Shown here: positions 27,159 through 36,763 of the stretch, one piece after another
How positions within the stretch are numbered: position 1 is the stretch's first letter
Layout of the letters: each line of letters opens with the position of its first letter
From: Candidatus Dechloromonas phosphoritropha
GTDB lineage: Bacteria > Pseudomonadota > Gammaproteobacteria > Burkholderiales > Rhodocyclaceae
Assembly (NCBI GenBank): GCA_016722705.1
Contig: JADKGN010000001.1
Location: 744,001-808,000 of the forward strand
DNA: 64,000 nucleotides
Reading direction: 5' to 3'
Program-made: the position numbers and the translations under genes
The notes under the pieces: generated by a model
Databases searched by the model: none
What the model was told of the DNA's origin: nothing
What the model saw: only the letters and a program-made list of their open reading frames with translations

Positions 27159-30100
27159 TCGGCCCGAACCTCTCGGAATGGGCGCTCGCCAAGCGCTCAC
27201 TGATCGTCTTCCTGATGATCGTCGCGGTGGTCGCCGGGTCGATCTCCTTCATGCGCCTCGGACGCGGCGAGGATCCGGCCTTCACCTTCAGGACAATGGT
27301 GGTTGGCGCCTCCTGGCCTGGCGCGACGGTCGAGGAAACACTGAACCAAGTTACCGAACGCCTCGAGAGGACACTTCAGGAAACCGACCATCTCGACCGC
27401 GTGCGCAGCTACACCACGGCCGGCCAGACAACGATCTTCGTCGATCTAAAGCAGTCGACCCCGCCGAAACTGGTACCGGACATCTGGTACCAGGTGCGCA
27501 AGAACATCGGCGACATGCGCGGCACACTGCCGGCAGGCGTCATCGGACCGGGCTTCAACGACGACTTCGGCAGTACCTTCGGCATCATCTATGCCTTCAC
27601 CGCCGACGGCTTCAGCTTCCGCGAGTTGCGCGATTATGTCGAAGCGGCGCGTTCGCGCCTGCTGCACGTCCCCGATGTCTCGAAAATCGAGGTGCTGGGC
27701 GCGCAGGAGGAGCAGATTTTCATCGAGTTCTCGACCGAACGCCTGGCCGGCCTGCGCCTGGACTACCCGACAATTCTGGCGACACTGCAAGCGCAGAACC
27801 TCGTGCGTCCGGCGGGCACCATCCAGACTGGACAGGAGCGCGTGTTCCTGCGCGTCAGCGGTTCCTTCGATTCGGAACAAGATATAGAATCGGTCAATAT
27901 CGTCGCCGGCGACCGCATCTTCCGCCTCGGCGACATTGCCACGGTGCGGCGCGGCTTTTCCGATCCGCCGCAGCCGATGTTCCGCGTCAACGGCAAACCG
28001 GCGATCGGCATCGCCATCGCCATGCGTGACGCCGGCGACATCTTGGCGCTCGGCCGCAACATCCGCGGCGAAATGGCCGACATCAGCGCCAACCTGCCGC
28101 ACGGTATCGAGCCGACGCTGGTCGCCGACCAGGCCGTCAGCGTCGACGTCGCGATCAACGACTTCATGACCTCGCTCTGGCAGGCGATTGTCATCATTCT
28201 CGTCTGCAGTTTCCTGAGCCTCGGCGGACGGCCCGGCGCGGTCGTAGCAATGGCGATCCCGCTGACGCTGGCGATCGTCTTCGCGGTGATGGACATCGCC
28301 AACATCGACCTGCATCGTATCTCGCTCGGCGCGCTGATCATTGCGCTGGGACTAATGGTCGACGATGCAATGACCACTGTCGATGCCATGATCCGCCGCC
28401 TCGGCGCGGGCGACAGCAAGGATGAGGCGGCGACCTTCGCCTACCGCACGCTGGCGGCACCGATGCTGGTCGGTGCGCTCGTAACGATCGCCAGCTTCGT
28501 GCCGATCGGCTTCGCGAAAAGCAACGCCGGCGAGTACACTTTCTCCATTTTTTCGGTGGTGTGCATTTCGCTCATCGTGTCGTGGCTGGTCGCCGTGGTC
28601 TTCGGGCCACTGCTCGGCAAGGCCATCCTGAAGGCGCCCAAGGCCGAAGCGGAGGCAAAGCCGAGCAAGATGCTGAGCGTCTATAGCGCCTTCCTGCAGG
28701 CGGCGATCCGCGCCAAATGGTTGACCATCGGCCTGACACTGGCGGCTTTCGCCGCTTCCGTCTTCCTGCTGCGCTACGTGCCGCAGCAGTTCTTTCCGGC
28801 CTCCGACCGCCCAGAGTTGACAGTGGACATGACGCTGCGGCAGAACGCCTCGATCTACGCCACCGAGGCGCAGGCCCTGCATCTCGAAGCGCTGTTGAAG
28901 GACGATCCCGACATCGACCACTACAGCACCTACGTCGGCCGCGGCGCGATCCGTTTCATCCTGACGCTTAACGTTCAACTGGCCAGCCCGTTCTTCGCCC
29001 AGTTCGTGATCGTTACGAAGGACATCGAGGCGCGCGAGCGGCTGCATAGTAAGCTCGAAAAGGTCCTCGCCGAGCAGTTTCCCGATGTCGTCGCGCGCGT
29101 CTCCCCGCTTGAACTGGGGCCGCCGGTCGGCTGGCCGCTGCAATACCGCGTGACCGGCCCGGACAAGGACGAGGTGCGCAGAATTTCGCTCGAGCTGGCA
29201 CAGGTGCTGGGGTCCGACACCCGCACTCGGCATGTCAACTACGACTGGATGGAGCCGGCCCGGCAATTGCGCGTCCGCGTCAACCAGGATCAGGCGCGAC
29301 AACTCGGCATCAGCTCCACGACCCTGGCCACCGTCCTCAACGCCAAGGTGACCGGCTCAACGGTGACGCAGGTACGCGACGATATCTACCTGGTGAATGT
29401 CGTGGCGCGCGCGGTCGACGAGGAGCGTGCCTCTTTTGGAACCCTGGCTTCGCTGCAGGTGCCGACGCCGAGCGGGCGCATGGTGCCCCTGAGCCAGTTT
29501 GCGACGGTGATCGAGGAGCAGGAATTCCCGCTCGTCTGGCGCCGCGACCGCCTGCCGACGCTCACCGTGCGCGCCGACGTAGTCCACGACGTCCAGCCCG
29601 ATACAGTCGTCGGCGCGCTGGCGCCGAAAATCGCCGAGTTGGCCGGCAGACTGCCGACGCAGTACAAGATCGAAACCGGTGGCCTGTACGAGGAGAGCGC
29701 CATCTCGAGAGCTTCGGTGTTCGCGGTTGTGCCGCTGATGATCGTGCTGATGCTGACGATCATGATGGTGCTGCTGGTGAGCTTTCGCCGGCTGGCGATA
29801 GTGATCTGCGTGCTGCCGCTCGGGCTGATCGGCGTCGTCCTCTCACTGCTGCTGTTCAACCAGCCGCTGGGCTTCGTCGCCATCCTCGGCATCCTCGCCC
29901 TGATCGGGATGATTGCTAAGAACACGGTGATCCTGATCGTGCAGATCGAGACCGACCGCGCCGAAGGCAAAAGCGTCCTCGAGGCGGTCCTCGCCTCGGC
30001 AAGCTCGCGCCTGCGACCGATGGTCCTGACGGCAGTCTCGACCGTGCTGGGATTGTTGCCGATCGCGCCGACCGTATTCTGGGGCCCGATGGCCTTCGCC

Positions 30101-30217
30101 ATCATGGGCGGGCTGCTGGTCGCCACGCTGCTGACGCTGGTTTTCCTGCCGGCACTTTACGTGACGGTCTTCGGTAGCGAGTCGCCGGTTCCGCCAGAAG
30201 CGAAGCAGGCAACGTGA
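27155..30217 (+). CDS. RND family inner-membrane efflux transporter
   Basis: 1020 residues from GTG 27155, standard length with 12 predicted membrane helices and two large periplasmic loops. TM1 begins WALAKRSLIVFLMIV; TM4 carries the proton-relay pair in LGLMVDDAMTTVDAMIRR; the second half has LGFVAILGILALIGMIAKNT. Sequence features are closer to the short AcrB-like/MdtB-type exporters than to heavy-metal CusA types. It is proton driven with unknown substrates. The stop overlaps the next gene (mrpE-like) by four bases, an unusual operon partner. Confidence 0.95.
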   Translation: MIGPNLSEWALAKRSLIVFLMIVAVVAGSISFMRLGRGEDPAFTFRTMVVGASWPGATVEETLNQVTERLERTLQETDHLDRVRSYTTAGQTTIFVDLKQSTPPKLVPDIWYQVRKNIGDMRGTLPAGVIGPGFNDDFGSTFGIIYAFTADGFSFRELRDYVEAARSRLLHVPDVSKIEVLGAQEEQIFIEFSTERLAGLRLDYPTILATLQAQNLVRPAGTIQTGQERVFLRVSGSFDSEQDIESVNIVAGDRIFRLGDIATVRRGFSDPPQPMFRVNGKPAIGIAIAMRDAGDILALGRNIRGEMADISANLPHGIEPTLVADQAVSVDVAINDFMTSLWQAIVIILVCSFLSLGGRPGAVVAMAIPLTLAIVFAVMDIANIDLHRISLGALIIALGLMVDDAMTTVDAMIRRLGAGDSKDEAATFAYRTLAAPMLVGALVTIASFVPIGFAKSNAGEYTFSIFSVVCISLIVSWLVAVVFGPLLGKAILKAPKAEAEAKPSKMLSVYSAFLQAAIRAKWLTIGLTLAAFAASVFLLRYVPQQFFPASDRPELTVDMTLRQNASIYATEAQALHLEALLKDDPDIDHYSTYVGRGAIRFILTLNVQLASPFFAQFVIVTKDIEARERLHSKLEKVLAEQFPDVVARVSPLELGPPVGWPLQYRVTGPDKDEVRRISLELAQVLGSDTRTRHVNYDWMEPARQLRVRVNQDQARQLGISSTTLATVLNAKVTGSTVTQVRDDIYLVNVVARAVDEERASFGTLASLQVPTPSGRMVPLSQFATVIEEQEFPLVWRRDRLPTLTVRADVVHDVQPDTVVGALAPKIAELAGRLPTQYKIETGGLYEESAISRASVFAVVPLMIVLMLTIMMVLLVSFRRLAIVICVLPLGLIGVVLSLLLFNQPLGFVAILGILALIGMIAKNTVILIVQIETDRAEGKSVLEAVLASASSRLRPMVLTAVSTVLGLLPIAPTVFWGPMAFAIMGGLLVATLLTLVFLPALYVTVFGSESPVPPEAKQAT

Positions 30218-30702
30218 GTCCCGGAAAGCGCACGGCTCTGGGTCGCGGAGCACTATTCCTGGTTTTATGGATCGCGCTCATCGGCGTCTCCATTTCAACC
30301 TTGGCAATCGGGGTAATTGCCACGGTCGGCGCGACCTGGGTAAGCCTGTATCTGCTGCCGCCGGCGCCGCAACGCGTGCGACTCGGGGCGCTCATTGCGT
30401 TACTGCCGCGCTTTCTTTGGCAGTCGCTGCTCGCCGGCTTGGACGTCGCGCGGCGCGCCTTGGCGCCGCGTTTGCACCTGAATCCGGGGTTCGTCTCCTA
30501 TCCGTCCGGCTACGCTCCCGGACATTTACGCAACACCTTCGCCACCATCTCCAGCCTGTTGCCCGGTACGCTGCCCTGTGGCGAAACCGAGGGTGAGATC
30601 ATTTTTCATTGCCTCGACGTCGGACAACCCATTCTGGAGCAACTCGCGGTGGAAGAGAAAGTACTGGCCCGCGCGCTCGAGGAGTCGCCCCGCAATGACT
30701 GA
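30214..30702 (+). CDS. mrpE: Mrp-type Na+/H+ antiporter subunit E
   Basis: 162 residues from GTG 30214. Two N-terminal membrane helices (LFLVLWIALIGVSISTLAIG, IATVGATWVSLYLLP), then the MnhE core RFLWQSLLAGLDVARRAL, NPGFVSYPSGYAPGHLRNTF and LPGTLPCGETEGEIIFHCLD. It overlaps both neighbours. Subunit E is a small structural part of the multi-subunit membrane antiporter. Confidence 0.9.
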   Translation: MSPGKRTALGRGALFLVLWIALIGVSISTLAIGVIATVGATWVSLYLLPPAPQRVRLGALIALLPRFLWQSLLAGLDVARRALAPRLHLNPGFVSYPSGYAPGHLRNTFATISSLLPGTLPCGETEGEIIFHCLDVGQPILEQLAVEEKVLARALEESPRND

Positions 30703-30982
30703 GTTCCTGGCTGGCGCTGCCGTTCTGGTGCTGTTGTCGACTGCCCTCGGTCTGCTCCGCCTTTTGCGCGGCCCCGGCGACTCCGAGCGCATGATGGCGG
30801 CGCAGTTGCTGGGCACCGGCGGTATCGCGGCACTGCTGCTGGGCTCGACGATCTCGGACCCGGCGATTGCCGATGCGGCGTTGACGCTGGCTCTGCTGGC
30901 AGCCTTTGCCTCGGTTGCTTTCGTCAAGTATGGCGGTGGTCTTGGCCGGCCACGCTCTTCGCGGCCGGGTGAAAGCGAATGA
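30695..30982 (+). CDS. mrpF: Mrp-type antiporter subunit F
   Basis: 95 residues: a three-helix membrane protein with the MnhF landmark LLRGPGDSERMMAAQLLGTG and an ADAALTLALLAAFASVAFVK helix. The ATG lies inside the mrpE end (8-bp overlap), and its stop overlaps mrpG. Confidence 0.92.
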   Translation: MTEFLAGAAVLVLLSTALGLLRLLRGPGDSERMMAAQLLGTGGIAALLLGSTISDPAIADAALTLALLAAFASVAFVKYGGGLGRPRSSRPGESE

Positions 30983-31272
30983 GCCTGCTGCTTGATCTGT
31001 GGACTATTGCTACCGTCTCGGCTGGAGTCTTTTTCTTTTTTGCCGGTACCGTTGGATTGCTGCGCTTCCCCGATACCCTGACCCGCTTGCACGCGCTGAC
31101 CAAGGCCGACAATCTCGGTCTCGGCCTGGTCGTGCTCGGGCTGTTGCCCCGCGTCAGCAGCCCGCATGGCGCCCTCAAGCTGATCTGTGTCTGGTTGCTC
31201 GTGCTTTTGGCCGGGGCGACCGCGTCGCAACTGATCGCGCGCGTCGCGCGTCGTTCGGCGCCTCCGCCATGA
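30979..31272 (+). CDS. mrpG: Mrp-type antiporter subunit G
   Basis: 97 residues with GTVGLLRFPDTLTRLHALTK, the hallmark of MnhG/PhaG, between membrane helices. Overlaps mrpF and the following gene by ATGA junctions. Confidence 0.93.
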   Translation: MSLLLDLWTIATVSAGVFFFFAGTVGLLRFPDTLTRLHALTKADNLGLGLVVLGLLPRVSSPHGALKLICVWLLVLLAGATASQLIARVARRSAPPP

Positions 31273-32216
31273 GCATGGCGCTACTTCTTGACGGCAGTCT
31301 GTTTATCCTGGTTTTTGCCGTCGCCGTGTGGACGGTCGCGGTGCGCGATTCGTTCGCCGCGGTTATCGGTTATGCCATCTACGGGCTGTTGTTGGCGCTG
31401 GTCTGGGTGCGCCTGGCGGCCATCGATGCCGCTTTGACCGAAGCGGCCATCGGCGGCGGCCTGACCAGCGTATTATTGATTCGCGCCGCAGTGCGCCTGC
31501 GCCCGACCGAGCCCGCCGCCCGCGCCGAAATTCCCGGTCCGCTTCCGCGGATCGCGGCAGCCCTGCTCTCGGGGATCGTTGCGATTGCCCTGGCTGCGGT
31601 TGTGCTGACCCTGCCTGACCCGGCGCCAACCTTGGCGCCGCAGGTTGCCGAGCACATCGCCTCGACTGGCCTCGGCAACGCGGTCACCGCTGTGCTGCTT
31701 GCGTTTCGCGCCACCGACACCCTGCTGGAAGCGGTGGTACTGATATTCGCGCTGCTCGCGGTCTGGGCGCTGACCCCGGATGACCTCTGGGGTGGGCGCC
31801 CGGGGCCGCGCTACACCAGCGATCCGCATGGCCTGCTCGCCTATCTCGCGCGCCTGCTGCCACCGCTCGGGATCATTGTCGCCATCTATGTTTTCTGGAT
31901 CGGGGCCGACCTCCCCGGGGGCAAGTTTCAAGCAGGGACACTACTGGCGGCGATGTGGCTGCTGGCGATCATGGCCGGGCTGGTCGATGCGCCACCGGTA
32001 AGCCGGCATTTGCTGCGCGTCGCGCTGGTGACCGGCACCGTGGTGTTTCTGGCGATCGGCTTTGCCGGCGTACCGTTGGCGGGTGCCTTTCTGTCCTACC
32101 CGGACGGCTACGCAAAGCCCTTGATCCTGATTATCGAAGCGGCATCGGTGCTATCCATCGCCGTCACCCTGGGACTGCTGGTACTGGGTCCGCCGGAACG
32201 GAGCGAGCGGCCATGA
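31269..32216 (+). CDS. Mrp-type subunit: DUF4040 plus MnhB domain fusion
   Basis: 315 residues. The N-terminal part (about 1-90: VIGYAIYGLLLALVWVRLAA, DAALTEAAIGGGLTSVLLIR) resembles the DUF4040/MbhD domain that forms the end of classical MrpA. The C-terminal part (about 190-315: PPLGIIVAIYVFWIGADLPG, GGKFQAGTLLAAMWLLAIMA) is the MnhB domain. About eight membrane helices in all. This merges pieces that in Bacillus-type operons belong to MrpA and MrpB. Confidence 0.85.
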   Translation: MSMALLLDGSLFILVFAVAVWTVAVRDSFAAVIGYAIYGLLLALVWVRLAAIDAALTEAAIGGGLTSVLLIRAAVRLRPTEPAARAEIPGPLPRIAAALLSGIVAIALAAVVLTLPDPAPTLAPQVAEHIASTGLGNAVTAVLLAFRATDTLLEAVVLIFALLAVWALTPDDLWGGRPGPRYTSDPHGLLAYLARLLPPLGIIVAIYVFWIGADLPGGKFQAGTLLAAMWLLAIMAGLVDAPPVSRHLLRVALVTGTVVFLAIGFAGVPLAGAFLSYPDGYAKPLILIIEAASVLSIAVTLGLLVLGPPERSERP

Positions 32217-32539
32217 ATGGCGTCACCCTGTTTGGTTTGTGCGGATCGGCGTTGATCGGGATCGGCCTTTACGGCCTGATCGTCAATCCGCAACCGCTGC
32301 GCAAGATACTCTCTTTCAACCTGATCGGCAGTGGCGTCTTCCTGCTATTCGGCGTGGTTGCACGGCGCGGGGCGGTGCTTGGCATGGGTGGCGATCCCGT
32401 GCCGCAGGCACTGGTCATTACCGGTATCGTCGTTGCCTTCTCGGCCACCGCAATGGCGGTCGCTCTGGTCATGCGCCTTTACGCCACAACCGGTGCCGCC
32501 ACGCTGGCGGCTCCCGAATCCGGCAACCCGCCAGCATGA
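32213..32539 (+). CDS. mrpC: Mrp-type antiporter subunit C (NuoK-like)
   Basis: 108 residues, three membrane helices. LFGLCGSALIGIGLYGLIVN, RKILSFNLIGSGVFLLFGVV and DPVPQALVITGIVVAFSATA match the MnhC/NuoK family, which is homologous to complex I subunit K. Joined to both neighbours by ATGA overlaps. Confidence 0.92.
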   Translation: MNGVTLFGLCGSALIGIGLYGLIVNPQPLRKILSFNLIGSGVFLLFGVVARRGAVLGMGGDPVPQALVITGIVVAFSATAMAVALVMRLYATTGAATLAAPESGNPPA

Positions 32540-34071
32540 GCGCCCTGCCGGTAGCCATCGCGGAAGTGACCACGACAGGCGGTTTCCTGCTCGTCCTGGC
32601 GCTCGTCCTGCCGTTGCTTGGTGTTCTCGCTGCGCTGGTCCTTGGTGGGCGCAATGCTCGGCGCGTAGCGTTTCTGACAATTCCGCTCGGGCTGGTATTC
32701 GCCATGGCGATTATCGTCGAGCTGGTGCACTCCGGGCAGACGCAGGTCTATCTGCTGGGTGGCTGGGCGCCGCCGCTGGGCATCGCGCTGCGCGCCGATG
32801 GCCTGTCGGCGGTCATGCTGTTGACGACGACGGTCATTCTTCTGGCGGTCGCATTCTTCGCCCGTGCTGATTTCGCGACGCCGGCCGGCGTCTCCGAGGC
32901 GCGTGCCCCGTTCATGTTCTGGACACTGCTGCTGGCGGTCTGGGGGGCGCTCAACGCCGTGTTCCTTGCCGGCGACCTGTTCACACTGTACGTTGCGCTC
33001 GAACTCCTGACCTTTGCCGGCGTGCCCCTGGTTTGCCTCGACGGCCGCCCGGAAACCCTGCAGGCAGCGCTGCGCTACCTGCTTTTCGCGCTGCTCGGCT
33101 CGGTGCTCTACATGCTGGGCGCGGTACTGTTGTACGGCGCCTACGGCACCCTCGACATCACCTTGCTCGCCCAGCGCGTTCAGCCGGTGCCGGCGACTGT
33201 CGTCGCCGCCGCGTTGATGACGATCGGCCTGCTGGCAAAAACCGCGCTGTTTCCGCTGCATCTCTGGCTGCCGCCAGCGCATGCCGGCGCGCCCGCAGCG
33301 GCCAGCGCACTGCTCTCGGCACTGGTCGTCAAGGGCTCGTTTTTCCTGGTTATCCGCCTGTGGCTCGATGTCATGCCGGGCATCGTCACGCCGGCCGCCG
33401 GGCAACTGTTGGCGGCGCTCGGTGCCGCGGCGATCCTGTTTGGCAATGTGGTCGCCTTGCGCCAGAAGCGGCTCAAGCTGCTGATCGCCTATTCGACGGT
33501 CGCCCAGATCGGCTACCTGTTCCTGATGTTTCCGCTCGCCGCCGGGCTCGCGGCGCTGCAATTGCCAACTGCCACGGCTGTCACCGGCGGCATGCTGCAG
33601 GCGATTTCGCATGCGACGGCGAAGGCCGCAATGTTCATGGGGGCCGGGCTGATCTATGCGACCCTTGGCCATGATCGTATCGCCGACCTGCAGGGGATTG
33701 TGCGACAGTTGCCGATGACCATGCTCGCCTTCGCACTCGGCGGCGTCTCACTGGTCGGACTGCCGCCCTCGGGTGGTTTCCTCGCCAAATGGCTACTGCT
33801 GAGCGCAGCGCTGACGACCGGGCAGTGGTGGTGGGTCGTTGTGATGCTGCTTGGCGGGCTGCTGACCAGTTGTTATGTGTTTATCGTGCTGATGCGGGCA
33901 ATGGTTGCGGTCGACGTGCCGTTAACCCCGAAAATGGCGGTACCGCGCTCCCGCGAAGCGGTGGTTCTGACGCTGGCCGCTGTTGCCTTCCTGCTTGGTC
34001 TCGCGGCGCTCCTGCCGGTCGACGTGGTGCAGATTGGTCGGCCGCAGCCTTTTGGCGGGGGTTTGCCATGA
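32536..34071 (+). CDS. mrpD: Mrp-type antiporter subunit D (proton-translocating)
   Basis: 511 residues, about 14 helices, Proton_antipo_M domain. Key sites: the Glu in FTLYVALELLTFAGVPLVCL (TM5), Lys in MTIGLLAKTALFPLHLWLPP (TM7) with the HAGAP loop, Lys in AISHATAKAAMFMGAGLIY and LVGLPPSGGFLAKWLLLSAA. These are the charged residues that carry protons in MrpD and complex I NuoM/N. Confidence 0.92.
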   Translation: MSALPVAIAEVTTTGGFLLVLALVLPLLGVLAALVLGGRNARRVAFLTIPLGLVFAMAIIVELVHSGQTQVYLLGGWAPPLGIALRADGLSAVMLLTTTVILLAVAFFARADFATPAGVSEARAPFMFWTLLLAVWGALNAVFLAGDLFTLYVALELLTFAGVPLVCLDGRPETLQAALRYLLFALLGSVLYMLGAVLLYGAYGTLDITLLAQRVQPVPATVVAAALMTIGLLAKTALFPLHLWLPPAHAGAPAAASALLSALVVKGSFFLVIRLWLDVMPGIVTPAAGQLLAALGAAAILFGNVVALRQKRLKLLIAYSTVAQIGYLFLMFPLAAGLAALQLPTATAVTGGMLQAISHATAKAAMFMGAGLIYATLGHDRIADLQGIVRQLPMTMLAFALGGVSLVGLPPSGGFLAKWLLLSAALTTGQWWWVVVMLLGGLLTSCYVFIVLMRAMVAVDVPLTPKMAVPRSREAVVLTLAAVAFLLGLAALLPVDVVQIGRPQPFGGGLP

Positions 34072-35702
34072 GCCTTACCGACCTCCTGCTCTGCGCTACC
34101 GTCGGTCTGCCGCTGGCCATGCTGCTGGCCTGCCTGTGGCGCGCCGTGCGCGAACGCCTGTTACCGTGGCTGGCCATCGCGGCGCTGCCGGGTCTGGTCA
34201 CATCATGGTTCGCCAGCCGCGGCGAATTGCTGATGCTCGGCAACGAGCGCCTGCCGCTGGCGCTGGAGATCGACCGCGCCGGCGGTGTTCTGCTCGGTGT
34301 TGCTTCACTTCTGTGGATGGCGGGCGGCTGGTATGCCGCCACCTACCTGAGCGAGAAGCCTGGCCGCGGCAATTTCGTCGTCTGCTGGCTGATGACCCTG
34401 GCCGGCTGTCTCGGCGTCTTCGTGGCCGCCGACATGGTGGGTTTCTATGCGCTGCTGGCGCTGCTGAGCGTCGGCACTACCGGACTCGTGCTGTACGAGG
34501 GGACGCCGCGCGCGTACCGGGCCGGGGCGATCTACATCGGCATGGCGCTGCTCGCCGAGTCGCTGGTGCTGGTCGGCATGGTGCTGGTGGTAATCAGTGC
34601 GCCCGGCAACAGTCTTCTGATTGCAGCCGCGCCGGCAGCGATCGACGCGTCACCGTGGCGCGATGCGATCTTCGTGCTGCTGATTGCTGGCTTCGGCATC
34701 AAGGCCGGTCTCGTTCCGCTGCATTTCTGGATACCGCTGGCGCACGGGGCGGCGCCGGTGCCGGCCTCGGCGCTACTGAGCGGCGCCGTGGTCAAGGCCA
34801 GCGTGATCGGCCTGATCCGCTTCATGCCAATCGAAACGGCGCCCTGGGCGGTTGGCGCGATGGTGGCCATGATCGGCTTGCTGGGCGCGCTTTATGCAGT
34901 GCTGATCGGTATCACGCAGTCGCACCCGAAAACCGTGCTGGCCTATTCCAGCGTCAGCCAGATGGGGGTAATCATGGCGATCATCGGCATGGGCATGGCG
35001 GCCGGTGATGGTAGCGCGCGCATGATCGCCACCTTCTACGCCGCCAATCATGTGCTGGCGAAAGGTGCATTGTTCCTCGCCGTCGGCGTGATTGGCGCGA
35101 CTGGCGCGCGCTATCTGCGGCCGATGCTGTTGCCCGCGGCCGTGATCGCGGTCGGCCTGGGCGGCTTGCCGCTGACCGGCGGCGCGCTCACCAAGGAGGT
35201 GGCCAAGAGTCTGATGGGCGACGGGCCGGCGGGCGTGTTGGCGACACTATCGGCGATCGGTACGACGGTGCTGATGTTGCATTTCGTCTTCTGTTTGCGG
35301 GCGACTGCCGCCAAGGAGGAGAATGCACAGGCGCCGAGCGGTCTGGTCGTACCGTGGCTGGCGATGGCTGCGGCGTCGATCGTCATTCCCTGGGCGCTCT
35401 ATCTCACCGCCGGCGGCTATTCCCTGCCCGATGTCCTGGCGCCGTATGCCCTGTGGTCGGCGCTGTGGCCGATTGCCGCGGGTACGTTACTGGCGATCGG
35501 GCTCGCACGCTGGAAGCGCCAGTTGCCGCAAATTCCCGAAGGCGATGTCGTCGTTGCACTGATACCCGCCATGCGCGCTGCCACCACCGCCAGCGCAAGC
35601 CTCGGTCGCCTGGATGCGTCGTTGCGCCGGTGGCCGGTAGCCGCCATGTCGCTGCTGTTCCTTACGCTCCTCTTCGGTGCGGTGATCGTTGCCGGACCCT
35701 GA
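34068..35702 (+). CDS. Second Proton_antipo_M subunit (HyfB/NuoN-like)
   Basis: 544 residues, about 14 helices. Antiporter sites: FYALLALLSVGTTGLVLYEG in TM5 has no Glu where MrpD has one, LLIAGFGIKAGLVPLHFWIP (Lys), LAHGAAPVPASALLSGAVVK, ILAKGALFLAVG-like NHVLAKGALFLAVGVIG, and GLPLTGGALTKEVAKSL. It occupies the place of the large MrpA subunit. The sequence is closer to hydrogenase-4 HyfB-type subunits than to MrpA. Last gene of the overlapping run. Confidence 0.85.
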   Translation: MSLTDLLLCATVGLPLAMLLACLWRAVRERLLPWLAIAALPGLVTSWFASRGELLMLGNERLPLALEIDRAGGVLLGVASLLWMAGGWYAATYLSEKPGRGNFVVCWLMTLAGCLGVFVAADMVGFYALLALLSVGTTGLVLYEGTPRAYRAGAIYIGMALLAESLVLVGMVLVVISAPGNSLLIAAAPAAIDASPWRDAIFVLLIAGFGIKAGLVPLHFWIPLAHGAAPVPASALLSGAVVKASVIGLIRFMPIETAPWAVGAMVAMIGLLGALYAVLIGITQSHPKTVLAYSSVSQMGVIMAIIGMGMAAGDGSARMIATFYAANHVLAKGALFLAVGVIGATGARYLRPMLLPAAVIAVGLGGLPLTGGALTKEVAKSLMGDGPAGVLATLSAIGTTVLMLHFVFCLRATAAKEENAQAPSGLVVPWLAMAAASIVIPWALYLTAGGYSLPDVLAPYALWSALWPIAAGTLLAIGLARWKRQLPQIPEGDVVVALIPAMRAATTASASLGRLDASLRRWPVAAMSLLFLTLLFGAVIVAGP

Positions 35703-35869
35703 CTTTGCGGTCGCCGATGCGGCGATCGATCCGCTCGTCTCACGCCGACGTCGTAATGACATAACAATTGCTTGTTGTTGACCGGATTCAAGGGGTCTGT
35801 TAACTTCGCGCGTTGTTCGTTCAGTCGGCATGGCTGTTATTGCCGGATCCACTTTCAAGAGGGTTTGTC

Positions 35870-36730
35870 ATGAAAAGATTTCTCATCGGAGCACTCGTCG
35901 CTGGCAGTTTGTTCGCGAGCGGCGCCATCGCCGAAGCCGTACCCAACACGCTCGGCAAGATCAAGGCGGCGAAGGTCATCAATGTCGCGTTTGCCGGCAA
36001 TGCGCTGCCGTTTTCATTTGTCGGCACCAACAACGAACCGGCCGGCTATTCGATCGACCTGTGCAAGCGTGTCATCGCCCGAATCGGGCAGGTAGTCGGG
36101 CAGCCCAACCTCAAGGTGAAATGGCTCGCTGGTTCAACCCCGGAGCGCCTGCGGATGGTCGCCACGGGCAAGGCCGACCTGGAGTGCGGGAACACATCCC
36201 AGACCCTCGCCCGTCTCGCCAGCGTCGATTTCTCCGGCCTTATCTTCATCGACGCCGGCGGCGTCATGATCCGGGCCGACTCGTCGTTCGATAGCATGGC
36301 TGATCTGGATGGCAAGAAGATCGCGGTATTGAAGGATACGACAACCGAGGCGCACCTCAATGCCATCGTCCAGAAGCACCTGGTAAATACCCGCGTCGTC
36401 AAGGTTGGCGACGCTAACGAAGCCCTGGCGATGCTTGAATCCGGCAGTGTCGATGCCTATGCCGGCGACAAGATCAAACTGGTAGGCTTGGCGGCGCAGG
36501 CCAAGGATCCCACCAAATTCGTGTTGTTGGCCGAGGAAATTTCGTTCGAGCCCTATGCGATGGCGTTGCCGCGCGGTGATGCCGCGTTGCGGCTGGAAGT
36601 CAATCGCGCCCTGACCGATGTTTACCTGAGCGACGATATCGAGACCATTTTCGCGCGCTGGCTGGGCGTGCTCGGGCGCCCGACCGGCCTGTTGTCCGCA
36701 ATGTACTTGCTGTATTCGATTCCCGAATAA
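35870..36730 (+). CDS. Periplasmic amino-acid-type ABC substrate-binding protein
   Basis: 286 residues with signal peptide MKRFLIGALVAGSLFASGAI. SBP_bac_3 features: FSFVGTNNEPAGYSIDLCKR, GKADLECGNTSQTLARLASV, DLDGKKIAVLKDTTTEAHLN and AMLESGSVDAYAGDKIKLVG. It should bind a polar amino acid or similar small ligand in the periplasm. No permease or ATPase gene is adjacent, so it may serve a distant transporter or a sensor. Separated by 167 bp from the Mrp cluster. Confidence 0.9.
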   Translation: MKRFLIGALVAGSLFASGAIAEAVPNTLGKIKAAKVINVAFAGNALPFSFVGTNNEPAGYSIDLCKRVIARIGQVVGQPNLKVKWLAGSTPERLRMVATGKADLECGNTSQTLARLASVDFSGLIFIDAGGVMIRADSSFDSMADLDGKKIAVLKDTTTEAHLNAIVQKHLVNTRVVKVGDANEALAMLESGSVDAYAGDKIKLVGLAAQAKDPTKFVLLAEEISFEPYAMALPRGDAALRLEVNRALTDVYLSDDIETIFARWLGVLGRPTGLLSAMYLLYSIPE

Positions 36731-36763
36731 TTGCGCACCATTATGTCGAATGAGGATCAAGGA

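Noticed and set aside
36731..36763. Earlier starts (TTG 36731, ATG 36743) for the glycine-zipper lipoprotein
   Set aside because: They would put 7-11 residues before a signal peptide that begins naturally at 36764, which has the better ribosome site.
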